A stretch of 64,000 bases of DNA. Source: Candidatus Vecturithrix granuli (GTDB taxonomy: Bacteria > Moduliflexota > Moduliflexia > Moduliflexales > Moduliflexaceae). How positions within the stretch are numbered: position 1 is the first letter of the stretch; every line of letters starts with the position of its first letter. Below are positions 53,958 to 63,001 of this stretch, piece by piece. The notes under the pieces are model-generated. The model ran no database searches. It worked only from the letters and a program-made list of their open reading frames with translations, and had not been told where the DNA came from. The stretch spans positions 227,588 to 291,587 of the forward strand of contig DF820472.1 of NCBI GenBank assembly GCA_000739535.1. The letters are read 5' to 3'. The translations under genes were made by a program, and so were the position numbers.

Positions 53958-56810
53958 TCAGGCGAGTGGAAGCGTAAAGTAAAACGTCGCCCCTTGTTCA
54001 AGTTCAGATTCCACCCAGATACGCCCGCCATGCTGCTCGACAATTTTTTTGCACATTGCCAGACCGATCCCGGTTCCAGGATATTGCCCACGACTGTGAA
54101 GCCGTTCAAAAATCACAAAAATTCGCTGAGCATTGTGCGGGGCGATGCCGATCCCGTTATCTTGCACGGCAAACAGCCACTCATGCTCACGCTGCTGCGC
54201 TGAAATATGAATAACAGGCTGGATTTCTCGTCGAAATTTGATTGCATTACTGATCAGGTTCTGAAATAAACGCACAAATTGAGAGCTATTCACGTTTACG
54301 GTCGGGAGGGCGGTATAGGTGATCACGGCCTGATGCTGCTCAATGAACGCTCGCAGATTTTGAAGCGATTTTACCAGGATTTCCTCGCAATCAATCCACT
54401 GCGTATCTCTATCTGGCCTGTGCAAGCGTGAATACTCCAACAAGTCTGTAATCAGCGTTTGCATGCGATCAATCCCTTCGACGATTCCATCAAGCAGCTC
54501 GTCAGCATCAGCCCCAAGTTTGCCTTTATACCGCTTTATCAGCAGTTGTCCACAGCAATCAACTATTAACAAAGGCTGTTGCAGATCATGTGAGGCGGCA
54601 TAGGCAAATTGTTCCAAATCAGCATTGGATCGCTCCAGATCGTTCATTGTACGTTTCAACCGGTCTTCAGCCAGTTTTCGTTCAGTGATATTCACAATGG
54701 AAACTAACACCTTTGACAATGTGTGCTCATACCCCGGAACCACGACCCAGCGAAGGTCGGAATAGATTTTTTCCCCGGTGAGCGTTAAACTCACGGTTTC
54801 GCGTTGCAATACTGTTCTTCCTTCAGCAATCGCAATCAATTCTTCTTTGAAAAGCTGATAGGATTCTTGCGTAAAAAATTTGTTCAAGCCCTGATAAAAT
54901 TCCTCTTGATTTTCGGCTTTATATAATTGCAACGTGGCTTTGTTAATGCGAACGATCTTGACCATATCGACGCAGGCTCGAACAGCCTCCGGATGTTGGT
55001 CAAAGTACACACGAAAATCTGCGACGCCCTTTGTTCGTAAATGCTCGATGTAAGTCTTCACCTCTGAGAAATCTTCTTCCCATAACGAGATTGGTGAATC
55101 TTCAAATAACATGCGGTAATGGGCCTCGCTTTTTTGAAGAGCTTCTTCCGCCTGTTTCCGCTCAGTAATATCCAGGATCATCGCCTGTTTTGAAATACGG
55201 CCATCGGCATGGTAGAATGGGGTATTGACGACATAATACCAGCGTTGACTTTTCGGACTTTGCACTTCCCAGCGGACGGTCTGCCCTTCAAATACTTGAT
55301 CACTTATACACCACGGGCACACTTCCTCGATTCCATGTAAGACGGTATAGCAAAATTCGCCAGTCGCATCATATCCGATCCGTTCAATCAAATGCTCGTT
55401 CATGAATTCGATCCGGTAATCCTGAGAACAGACATAGACCAACCCCTCGAACGCCTGGATTATAGCAAAATAGCGAGCCTCAGTCTCTCGTAAGGCTTCT
55501 TCCGCTTGTTTCCGTTCAGTAATATCCTGAATCAGTCCATCGTAAGACAGTAGTTTTCCCCGATTGTCAACATACGGAACACAGGTATTCTTGACCCACC
55601 GCACAGTGCCATCTTTGCGGATGAGTCTGTGTTCCAGGGGCTTCACCTCTTTTCCGGCCAGAATATCTTCTACTTGCTGTTTAACCGCCTCCCGATCCTG
55701 TTCATGTACCATCGTAATCCACAAATACGGATTCGAGGCGAATTCTGTCGGCGTGTACCCGGTCACCGCCACGCTTGAAGGACGGTGGATGGTTTCGACG
55801 GGTTGTCCATCCTGTAAGCGCACAGTGTAAATATAATCAGTAACAGCATCTGTAATCCGTTTATAGCGGCATTCACTTTCCCGTAACGCCTCTTCCATTT
55901 GTTTCCGGCTGGTCATGTCTCTGGCAATGCAGAGAATCGCCGGATTTCCGGCGTAGTTGATCAAGCGGCGGCTGGCTTCAACTTCAATCCGGCTTCCATC
56001 GTGACAGAGAAAGACGGTATCATTACGCAGATTCTCCTGGCAGCGCAGTTTGTCAATATGCTGAGCGAGCCGGGAGGTTTGTTCTTGCACATCAATATCC
56101 TCGATGTTCATCTGCCACAAATCTTCACGGGTATAGCCCAGACAGGCGCAGGTCATCTTATTGGCTTCGTGTAATCGCCCATTGACGTCATAAATCACGA
56201 TCATATCGCTGGCATCATCAAACATCGCGCCATAACGAAACTCCGATTCCCACAGCGCTTTCAATTCCAGTTTATGCTTGCTCATATCGGTGATTGCCAC
56301 CCGAAACTGCACAATTTCGCCACCGGCATAGACGATAGGAAGACTCTCTATGTGAGCATAGCGCAGGACACCATCCAGACTTTTCAGTCGGATTTCAGAG
56401 GATTGTTTCTCGCGTGTTTTGAACAATTGTCGGCGGTGTAAATGAAAGATGTCCTGATCTTCATCAACGATGAATTCCGTGAATGCCCGATTTTTCAGAT
56501 GTTCCTGCCGCAGCCCTAACAACTCTGCACTCGTGACATTCCCTTCCACAATCGTATCATATTCAGCCAGCGTAAGATAGCCGATTGGGGACGCATCATA
56601 CAGATCGTTATACCGCGTCTGCAACTCTGCCAGGGCCTGCTGCGTCTGCCGAAGAGTTTCCATCATGCTCTGCAATGCCTGTTGCTGTTCCTGGATTTGC
56701 GCCCGCAACTCCTGAATGGTATGATTCAGCATGGATTCGTCTGGTGTTACTGTAAGAATCTCTAAAGAATGGTTCTGTTGATCCTTTTCTGATATGCCGC
56801 TATTCATCAT
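53958..56810 (-). CDS. Multi-PAS sensor histidine kinase
   Basis: About 950 residues with no membrane helix, thus cytoplasmic. An N-terminal coiled coil (about 20-65) is followed by five PAS units (each closing with DITERK or a like motif), then HisKA with the phospho-His near residue 728 (QFAYAASHDLQQPL) and an HATPase (NLISNAIKFRR, DNGIGI, GTGIGLAMCKKIVEQHGG). A CPWC pair in the fourth PAS domain may bind a metal or be redox-active. No response regulator is adjacent. A GTG at 56855 is an alternative start; ATG at 56810 has an AGGTG site. Confidence 0.88.
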   Translation of the reverse strand: MMNSGISEKDQQNHSLEILTVTPDESMLNHTIQELRAQIQEQQQALQSMMETLRQTQQALAELQTRYNDLYDASPIGYLTLAEYDTIVEGNVTSAELLGLRQEHLKNRAFTEFIVDEDQDIFHLHRRQLFKTREKQSSEIRLKSLDGVLRYAHIESLPIVYAGGEIVQFRVAITDMSKHKLELKALWESEFRYGAMFDDASDMIVIYDVNGRLHEANKMTCACLGYTREDLWQMNIEDIDVQEQTSRLAQHIDKLRCQENLRNDTVFLCHDGSRIEVEASRRLINYAGNPAILCIARDMTSRKQMEEALRESECRYKRITDAVTDYIYTVRLQDGQPVETIHRPSSVAVTGYTPTEFASNPYLWITMVHEQDREAVKQQVEDILAGKEVKPLEHRLIRKDGTVRWVKNTCVPYVDNRGKLLSYDGLIQDITERKQAEEALRETEARYFAIIQAFEGLVYVCSQDYRIEFMNEHLIERIGYDATGEFCYTVLHGIEEVCPWCISDQVFEGQTVRWEVQSPKSQRWYYVVNTPFYHADGRISKQAMILDITERKQAEEALQKSEAHYRMLFEDSPISLWEEDFSEVKTYIEHLRTKGVADFRVYFDQHPEAVRACVDMVKIVRINKATLQLYKAENQEEFYQGLNKFFTQESYQLFKEELIAIAEGRTVLQRETVSLTLTGEKIYSDLRWVVVPGYEHTLSKVLVSIVNITERKLAEDRLKRTMNDLERSNADLEQFAYAASHDLQQPLLIVDCCGQLLIKRYKGKLGADADELLDGIVEGIDRMQTLITDLLEYSRLHRPDRDTQWIDCEEILVKSLQNLRAFIEQHQAVITYTALPTVNVNSSQFVRLFQNLISNAIKFRREIQPVIHISAQQREHEWLFAVQDNGIGIAPHNAQRIFVIFERLHSRGQYPGTGIGLAMCKKIVEQHGGRIWVESELEQGATFYFTLPLA

Positions 56811-57489
56811 CACCTGCGTGTCCCTTCTAAAATGTAGCGCGAAATTATTTTTCACACCCGGAATTGATGCTTTTTCTCTCTGCGTTCCATCCCATCCACA
56901 GGCAATATCCTCGTCAAGAGAATTATACCAGCCCCCTGAATTTCCCTAACATGTTACCAGAAATCAGCCACTCTACAAAAATGAAGGCAAGCCGATAATG
57001 ATGTCATAATTCCCCTCTAAGGGCTATCATGGTGTCGTTCGCTCATATCCTTGATTATCGAACCTGATTAAAGATCGGTAGTGGCTACCTGTATTGACAC
57101 GTCAGATTATGGTCAAATTTTCAAGAACCATTTTGTGCAAAATCAGACGAATTGACCATGAGAATCTGACCATAACCTTGCTGGTCAATACAGAAAAAGG
57201 GGTGCCGAAACAGGATATTGTCTTAGCATTTCATGCCCCATACAAACGGCAGTATATCGGATTTGCTATCAATTGAACAAGAAGGTTCGTGAGCAAGGAG
57301 CAATCGCCGAACTAATGGACTTGGGAAGGCGGGCGGGAAAATTAAATTGGTCGCCAAAACTCAAGCTTGGGTTGCGCCTGCCTTCCCAAGCCGGTGAAGC
57401 TGGTCGTTGTTCAGCAGAATTCGACCTGCCCTCGCCTCCCCCGAAGAAAAAGATTGACACCGGGAAATCCACTGCTTGATTCTGAGAGC
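56811..57489. other. Decayed or non-coding stretch upstream of the kinase
   Basis: No gene is supported. It holds short frames without homology, an imperfect inverted repeat (GTATTGACACGTCAGATTATGG near 57090 against CTGACCATAACC...GTCAATAC near 57190), and a 16-base inverted repeat with one mismatch (57320-57335, CTTGGGAAGGCGGGCG, against 57375-57390). Confidence 0.5.
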
Positions 57490-57629
57490 ATGAAGATTTT
57501 ACTGATCTTAGCCGGAAATCGCATCTACCGTTACCGGGGGACGGTCGCCGCATGGTGTTGTACGCGCCGCTGACCTTAACCGCGCTGACCGAATTTGTAC
57601 CGGAAGAGTTCCAGGCGCAGATTGATTTA
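57490..57629 (+). pseudogene. Remnant of a gene resembling a B12-binding/radical SAM N-terminus
   Basis: MKILLILAGNRIYR in one frame and RMVLYAPLTLTALTEFVPEEFQAQIDL in another frame fit the beginning of B12-binding-domain radical SAM proteins (PPLTL-TLAALVPEE). The frame changes near 57540 and the IS630 element interrupts the sequence at 57629. It cannot be functional. The family call is tentative. Confidence 0.4.
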
Positions 57630-58666
57630 CAGCACTATTCATTACTATTAAACTGATAACCTGCATGTCGAAACCATCCTGCTATATCCTTTAGACTCAC
57701 CTGTTGAATCGCCTCAGTAATGGCTTTTTGAAGAATTGCAACGGTTCGAGCGGCCTGCTTTCGAAGCCAGGCTTTCAGCTTGGACCAACATGCTTCGATC
57801 GGATTGAACTCCGGAGAATAGGCTGGTAAAAACTTCACCTTCGCGCCATGCGCCTCAATGAGTTCTTGAAGACGCTCCCGGCGATGAAACGAGACGTTGT
57901 CCCAGATCACCACCTTGCCAGGCCGAAGCTGAGGCACAAGAATCTGGTCCACAAAGGCCTCAAACACATCGCCATTGACAGTTCCCTCAATCTCTGTCCC
58001 ACCAAGAAACCCCTCGAGCGACAAGGCTCCGATCAGGCTCAGGCGGGTGCCTTTGCCACCGGGTTCATAAGACACGGCCCGCTTACCACAGGGCGCATAG
58101 CCATAGGCTCGACTCATCCCGGTGACCCAGCCCATCTCGTCCACGACGATCAGATCTTCTCCACGCAGCGTTTTTTGATCCTCCTGAAACTCCTGCCGGG
58201 CCTGTTTGACATCATCTCTCAGTTGCTCTTCGGCACGCTTCGCCTTTTTTTTCGCGTGATGCCCAACCGCCGAAGAGCCCGGCTGATCGTCGGTTGACTC
58301 ATCCCCCCCAGTCTCAGCAGCAAATTCATCGCGCAACTCCACTTGTGAACGGTCTGTTTTCCCTTCAATGAGGCCTCGCAGCACATCCTCTCCGGCAGCA
58401 TCTATCAGAAAGGTTTTGCCGTTCGCTGCTGGTTTCGGTGCAAGTGTCCCTGTCTCTCGCCATTGGTTGACAAAATTCTTCACAGAACTCTCATTGACTC
58501 GGAATCGTTCTGCGACGTTCGCATAGGAAAGTTGCCCTTCCTCGTAAACCTCGACTATGCGTGTTCGTAAATCGGTTGAAATAGGTTTCATCTTCTGATC
58601 TCCCAATACGTTAAGTGATGAAACCATAATGGATAACTCCCCAGTTAAACGCAAGTGATAATGCTG
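57630..58666 (-). mobile_element. IS630-family insertion sequence
   Basis: The ends CAGCACTATTCATTACTATT (from 57630) and, reversed, CAGCATTATCACTTGCGTTT (from 58666 backward) are imperfect terminal inverted repeats of about 25 bases. TA dinucleotides flank both ends (57628-57629, 58667-58668), as expected for IS630/Tc1-type insertion with TA duplication. Length 1037 bp. It contains one transposase gene (57635-58591). Confidence 0.87.
57635..58591 (-). CDS. IS630-family transposase with two compensating frame changes
   Basis: About 318 residues. The N-terminal helix-turn-helix (DLRTRIVEVYEEGQLSYANVAERFRVNESSVKNFVNQWRETG) and the DDE catalytic core (VVDEMGWV, VIWDNVSFHR, SPEFNPIEACWSKLK) are intact in one frame. 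Between them about 17 residues after ETGG are out of frame: the expected MSQPTISRALRRLGITR is encoded in another frame between a run of seven G (plus-strand C 58303-58309) and a run of eight A (plus-strand T 58245-58252). The two shifts compensate. Either they are homopolymer errors, a decayed gene, or recoding. Confidence 0.85.
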   Translation of the reverse strand: MKPISTDLRTRIVEVYEEGQLSYANVAERFRVNESSVKNFVNQWRETGTLAPKPAANGKTFLIDAAGEDVLRGLIEGKTDRSQVELRDEFAAETGGDESTDDQPGSSAVGHHAKKKAKRAEEQLRDDVKQARQEFQEDQKTLRGEDLIVVDEMGWVTGMSRAYGYAPCGKRAVSYEPGGKGTRLSLIGALSLEGFLGGTEIEGTVNGDVFEAFVDQILVPQLRPGKVVIWDNVSFHRRERLQELIEAHGAKVKFLPAYSPEFNPIEACWSKLKAWLRKQAARTVAILQKAITEAIQQVSLKDIAGWFRHAGYQFNSNE

Positions 58667-58783
58667 TATGAAGGAGCCACAATTGGGGTCATACAGGTCC
58701 TTGATAAAAATTTGAATCGCCTGATTGGCGTGGAACCCTTCAGCGGAACCATTATTGGCGAAAAACAGGAAACTGTGAAATAG
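58667..58783 (+). pseudogene. Fragment right of the IS630 element, GAF-like
   Basis: The frame YEGATIGVIQVLDKNLNRLIGVEPFSGT... stops at 58783. GATIGVIQVLDK is like the end of a GAF domain. After removing the IS and one TA it does not join in frame with the left fragment (57490-57629), so several decay events or unrelated remnants meet here. The identification is weak. Confidence 0.35.
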
Positions 58784-59075
58784 ACGTTTCCTGATCTCCG
58801 AGGAACAGAAGAACAGGATGCTCCGATGCGCGCCGGGTAAGCAGTTTCAGTATAATTGCCCGCTGTTAAAGTTTGGGTAATTGCGTAGGCTGTCCACTTT
58901 CGGTTAAAGAAGCCCGGCGTCAGGAACTCAGGCAAAAGATGGGAGAAAAAATTCAGCAACAACGAACAAACAAATGAGACTCTATTCCCCGGCGTATTTG
59001 ACGCGCCAGGGAACCGTGGATCGCTTCAGAAAGAGATGTGTCAGGCGGCTTCATTGTATTCACGATTTTTTTTCT
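58784..59075. other. Non-coding stretch after the patatin operon
   Basis: No gene is supported in these 292 bases. A short plus-strand tail (EARRQELRQKMGEKIQQQRTN, about 58904-58977) may be another gene fragment. Confidence 0.45.
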
Positions 59076-61088
59076 TTATGTTTCCCACCGTAAGTGTTGA
59101 ATTTGGGGAATCACGGCTTCTGTTGCTTCTTTGCCGCGCTGGATCAATTTATCGGCGTTAAAGAATTCCGACCAGGAAATATCGCCGACGTCAGGATTAA
59201 TATGGATATTGGCCTGGGTCGTTTTAATTGTTGCCAACTCATATTGCAAACTCTGCAACGACCGCATCGCAATATCAAAGACTGGCAAAAGAGGCGAACG
59301 TGACACTGCGAGTTCCCCTTGTTTGCGCGAGCGGCGTAAGGAGTTGAAACTTTCTTGCAGAGAGGGGGTCACATTGACAGCCATCACCAGATCCGCGCCG
59401 TTCTTCACAAGGGTATTCACCGGCACCGGATCAGCAATCGATCCATCAATCAGAAATCTGCCAGAGTATGCCAGAGGGGTAAATATCCCAGGGATCGAAA
59501 GGCTGGCGCGTACTGCTAACCGCACATTTCCTTTTTCATAGACCACTTCTTCGCCTGAATTAATATCCAGAGCAATAACGGATAATGGGATTTGCAGATC
59601 GCTGAAATCCGGGTCGCCCACAACATTCCGATACAAGCGATCGACTCGTGATCCGCTAAAAATGCCAATGCCAAGCCGAAGCAAGCGAGGATCCCAGATC
59701 GTGCGGGTTTTTCGAAAAAAGCGAGTCAGAGCCTTGCCATAATATTTTAGATCCAGCACATCCGGCACAGTTAACCGCAGCAGACCCAACTTGGATCCCC
59801 ATTTGAGCACGGCAGCTTCGATCGTTTCGATCGGAACTCCGGCGGCATAAGCCGAACCAATTAAGGCACCCGCGCTTGATCCGGCAATCATGTCAATCGG
59901 GATACCGTGTTGTTCCAGAGCTTGAAAAACGCCGATATGCGCCATCCCACGCGCTGAGCCACCGCCCAGAGCCAATCCGATCTTTTTACCGCCAATATCG
60001 CGCGCAATTCGGCCAAAAGCCCGACTCAGTTCACTGTGCGGTGATCCAATGACACAAGGGATACCGGTCGTTAGGAACTGGTCGATTGCCTCGTAATCTC
60101 TGGGTAAAAAATGATAGTGTTTTTCTCGAAGCAATTTCTTATCAATAGAGGCATCAGAAAGGTTGATCACCGTCCGTAATTTTTGATGATCTAAAATCCC
60201 TAATGGATACTCCTGGGCAATATTCGAGGTCACAAAGAGCATGATATTCGATAAATCAATCGCTTCAAACGTACTCCGGCTCAGTTTTGAACTGGTGTCA
60301 ATGATCACGTAATCATATAAGGTTTTGAGGATGCCCAGAATTTTGGCAATGGATTCACGCCCTTTGGTTTCTTCCATGAGTAATTCTGGCGAGACCGAAA
60401 TCAGATCGAGCATCGAGTGGTGTGAGGTGATCTTGCTTTCAATATACTCCTGATTAATGCTGGACGTATCAACATAACGTACAGGGTCAATTTTGAGCAT
60501 CGAGGCAATCCCTTGCTCTTTCATGCCCATATCCACAAGAATCGTCCGACATTTGGTTTCCTGCATCAGACTCACGCCCAAATTAATTGTGACAATGGAT
60601 TTACCAATATTCTCCTCTGTGGCATACACACAAATAATCGGATATTTCACCCGTTTTTTCTTCTGCGTGTCTTCATGATCAAGATAGAGTTTCTGGCACA
60701 ACAAGCGGCTCAAATTATATAACACTGTCGTATGGTGTTTAATCACCTCTTCAAACGAGGCTTTATCAGTTTCAAATACGTCGGCATCGATTACGATTTC
60801 GATTGAGGTCAAGCGGGGTTCGCTGGCCAGCAGAGGCATATCTCCGAAAAACGCTCCCGGAGTCAGGATATCAAGTTCCACTTCTTCGCCTTGCTCATTT
60901 TTCTTGAGTGCCTGAGCCTGGCCGGAAAGGAGAATATAAAATCGGGAACTAATTTCCCCTTCCTGACAAACGCGCGCGCCGCGAGGATAATAGCGTCTTT
61001 CAAAGATTGGAGCAATGCGCGCTAAATCCTCTTCAGGGACATTTTTAAAAATTTTGTTATTCTGAAGTAAAAACAGTGTATCTGGCAT
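59076..61088 (-). CDS. Cyclic-nucleotide-binding / MinD-like / patatin fusion protein
   Basis: About 670 residues in three parts. Residues 1 to about 135: cyclic-nucleotide-binding (Crp-like) beta-barrel (IFERRYYPRGARVCQEGEISSRFYILLSGQAQAL, GAFFGDMPLL). About 145-375: a MinD/ParA-like fold with a degenerate P-loop EENIGKSIVTINLGVSL, ILVDMG and DYVIIDTSSKLS. About 380-670: patatin with oxyanion loop GGGSARG, nucleophile GSSAG and catalytic Asp in LIDGS. The lipase site is complete, so it is probably a regulated phospholipase. It begins ten bases after the end of a paralogue that lacks the first domain. ATG at 61088 is used; the upstream extension starts at TTG. Confidence 0.85.
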   Translation of the reverse strand: MPDTLFLLQNNKIFKNVPEEDLARIAPIFERRYYPRGARVCQEGEISSRFYILLSGQAQALKKNEQGEEVELDILTPGAFFGDMPLLASEPRLTSIEIVIDADVFETDKASFEEVIKHHTTVLYNLSRLLCQKLYLDHEDTQKKKRVKYPIICVYATEENIGKSIVTINLGVSLMQETKCRTILVDMGMKEQGIASMLKIDPVRYVDTSSINQEYIESKITSHHSMLDLISVSPELLMEETKGRESIAKILGILKTLYDYVIIDTSSKLSRSTFEAIDLSNIMLFVTSNIAQEYPLGILDHQKLRTVINLSDASIDKKLLREKHYHFLPRDYEAIDQFLTTGIPCVIGSPHSELSRAFGRIARDIGGKKIGLALGGGSARGMAHIGVFQALEQHGIPIDMIAGSSAGALIGSAYAAGVPIETIEAAVLKWGSKLGLLRLTVPDVLDLKYYGKALTRFFRKTRTIWDPRLLRLGIGIFSGSRVDRLYRNVVGDPDFSDLQIPLSVIALDINSGEEVVYEKGNVRLAVRASLSIPGIFTPLAYSGRFLIDGSIADPVPVNTLVKNGADLVMAVNVTPSLQESFNSLRRSRKQGELAVSRSPLLPVFDIAMRSLQSLQYELATIKTTQANIHINPDVGDISWSEFFNADKLIQRGKEATEAVIPQIQHLRWET

Positions 61089-61098
61089 ACTTGTGTGT

Positions 61099-62616
61099 TT
61101 AACCCCATTTGAGTTTTTCAAGTTCAGGGATCACAGCTTCAGCCGCCGCAATACCAAAATCAATTAATTCATGTACCTTATGAAACTCCCGCCAGGAAAT
61201 CCCCTTGATGTTCGGGCGAATAAAAATATCGGGGCTTACACGTTTGAGGTTGTCCGGACTATCAGGCGTATCGGTCAACCGTTCCATTAAACTATCAAAC
61301 GTGGCAGCCACCAGGGCGTAATTCTCTTTGGTCGCCTGCTGGTCCGCATCACTTTTTCCCAGAGATTTTTGGAGAACATAGCGTTGACTTTCCGCCGGCG
61401 ATGGCGTTACCACGACGGCGACAGTTACATTGGCACCCATATTTTTCAGCGGATACACCGGCGTGGGATAAATCACGGAACTATCGATCAAATGACGCTC
61501 TGCATGTTTAAATGGCACGAATAATTGTGGGATCCTCATGCTTGCCTCAATCGCATCCAGGACTTTTCCTTCCCGAAATACCACGTGTTCGCCGGTACGA
61601 ATATCTATTGCGACGACATTCACCGGAATGAGCAATTCCTCAAAATAGACATCGTGTAACAAGAGATCGCATAATTGTTGTAATTTCGCTTCTTTACAAA
61701 ACGCCTGCTGAAAGAGCCGCCGTAATCCAAACGCGGGCAGTGGCCGGCATGACTGGGCCCAATCAATGACACGCTGCTTGATTTGGCGAAGTTCAAGGCC
61801 TGTGGCATACGCTGCACCCAGCAACGCGCCAAAACTGACACCGGTCAACATGTCAATGGCAATACGATTCCGTTCCAGCACCTCAAGAATCCCTAATTGG
61901 CTCAAACCCAGGGCGACTCCGCCAGTCAGGGCAATGCCGAAGCGTTTTTCTCCGATGTCGCGGGCAAGTCGTCCGATCACCTGACTGAGAGGGCGATACG
62001 GTGCCTGGATGACAAAGGGAATGCCGCTTCTTCGAAAATTCTCGACTGCGCCTGCGTCGAACGGTGCCAGATATAGTCCGGCCTGATGACCTGTCAGCCG
62101 CCCGGTCCCGGATTCATCCGGCATGTTGACCACAACACGCGTGTTGTGGTGTCCGATAATGCCAATCGGCTGTTCATAGTCGGGTGAAGACACCACCATA
62201 ATGAACACATCCGATTCATCAATCACCTCATACGCTATGCGATTCAAATGCGTCGAAATGTCAACTAAAATATAGTCGAAATGGCGGCGTAACTGCTCAA
62301 AAAGCGATGTTACAAACGCTTTGGAAGTGATTTCTTCGTGAATAATCCTGGAATCGACGCTTAAGATCGCTAATTGCGAACTATGCCGCTGAATATAGTC
62401 ATGAAGCCCTTCGCTCGGAATTTCCCGATCTTGGAGCAATTTTGCTCCGGGAAACTTCAACATCGACCACGCCGGGCCCCCATCATCAGCAGAGCTTAAA
62501 TCCACAAGGATCACTGTTTTTTGAGTCTCATGAATCAAACTAACTCCCAAATTCACTGTCAGGGTGGTTTTTCCGATTTTCGCCTCAGAACTATAGATAG
62601 TGAGGATTTTTGCCAT
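61099..62616 (-). CDS. MinD/ParA-like ATPase-patatin fusion protein
   Basis: A 505-residue paralogue of the next gene without the cyclic-nucleotide domain. Residues 1-220: MinD/ParA-like, P-loop SEAKIGKTTLTVNLGVSL (GKTT intact, the signature lysine of KGGVGKT replaced by Glu), ILVDLS and FDYILVDISTHLN. About 225-505: patatin with nucleophile GVSFG and catalytic Asp in LIDSS, but the oxyanion loop reads TGGVALG instead of GGGxRG, so activity may be weak or lost. Here the ATPase looks better kept and the lipase worse than in its partner, as if the two act as a pair. First gene of the operon. Confidence 0.85.
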   Translation of the reverse strand: MAKILTIYSSEAKIGKTTLTVNLGVSLIHETQKTVILVDLSSADDGGPAWSMLKFPGAKLLQDREIPSEGLHDYIQRHSSQLAILSVDSRIIHEEITSKAFVTSLFEQLRRHFDYILVDISTHLNRIAYEVIDESDVFIMVVSSPDYEQPIGIIGHHNTRVVVNMPDESGTGRLTGHQAGLYLAPFDAGAVENFRRSGIPFVIQAPYRPLSQVIGRLARDIGEKRFGIALTGGVALGLSQLGILEVLERNRIAIDMLTGVSFGALLGAAYATGLELRQIKQRVIDWAQSCRPLPAFGLRRLFQQAFCKEAKLQQLCDLLLHDVYFEELLIPVNVVAIDIRTGEHVVFREGKVLDAIEASMRIPQLFVPFKHAERHLIDSSVIYPTPVYPLKNMGANVTVAVVVTPSPAESQRYVLQKSLGKSDADQQATKENYALVAATFDSLMERLTDTPDSPDNLKRVSPDIFIRPNIKGISWREFHKVHELIDFGIAAAEAVIPELEKLKWG

Positions 62617-63001
62617 AATATCTCTTCTCTATGAGTAACATGCCAGAAACTCAAAGGTCATTTCCAGGTTTTGTCAACAGCCATTTCCCATACTCCCTAG
62701 TATCTAAAAGTATAGGATCGGCAAATACTTCCCGTCAAGAAGAAATTTTCCTTGAAAAATTTTTCTGAAAATGCTTTTCTTCTTAAAAAAGTCTTGATTA
62801 TATAAGTAACAACTGAGTAAAATGACGTTTCAAGAACAAAATGGTTTCTATATAAAAAAATTTTCTTTCAATAGACATGATCGGAAATAAGATGTATTGC
62901 CAACGCTTTAGCGTTGTTTCAGGCGTTTTCAGGAATGCTGAAGCGTTTACTACAAGCCAATTTCGTTATTTCCGATAATGTTTAATAAAGAGGAAACACA
63001 C
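62617..63001. other. Divergent intergenic region
   Basis: No gene. It separates the minus-strand patatin operon from the plus-strand coiled-coil gene and is AT-rich. It contains an imperfect inverted repeat bounded by TCGGAAATAA (from 62881) and TTATTTCCGA (to about 62979), with an inner AACGCTTTAGCGTT palindrome (62902-62915). TTGATTATATAAG near 62793 is a possible promoter element. Confidence 0.5.

Noticed and set aside
57094-57276. 60-codon frame in the decayed zone
   Set aside because: It lies across an inverted repeat, has no recognised family and no convincing start.
58645-58962. 105-codon minus-strand frame beyond the IS630 element
   Set aside because: It is antisense to the GAF-like fragment and crosses the IS end; there is no protein-like pattern.
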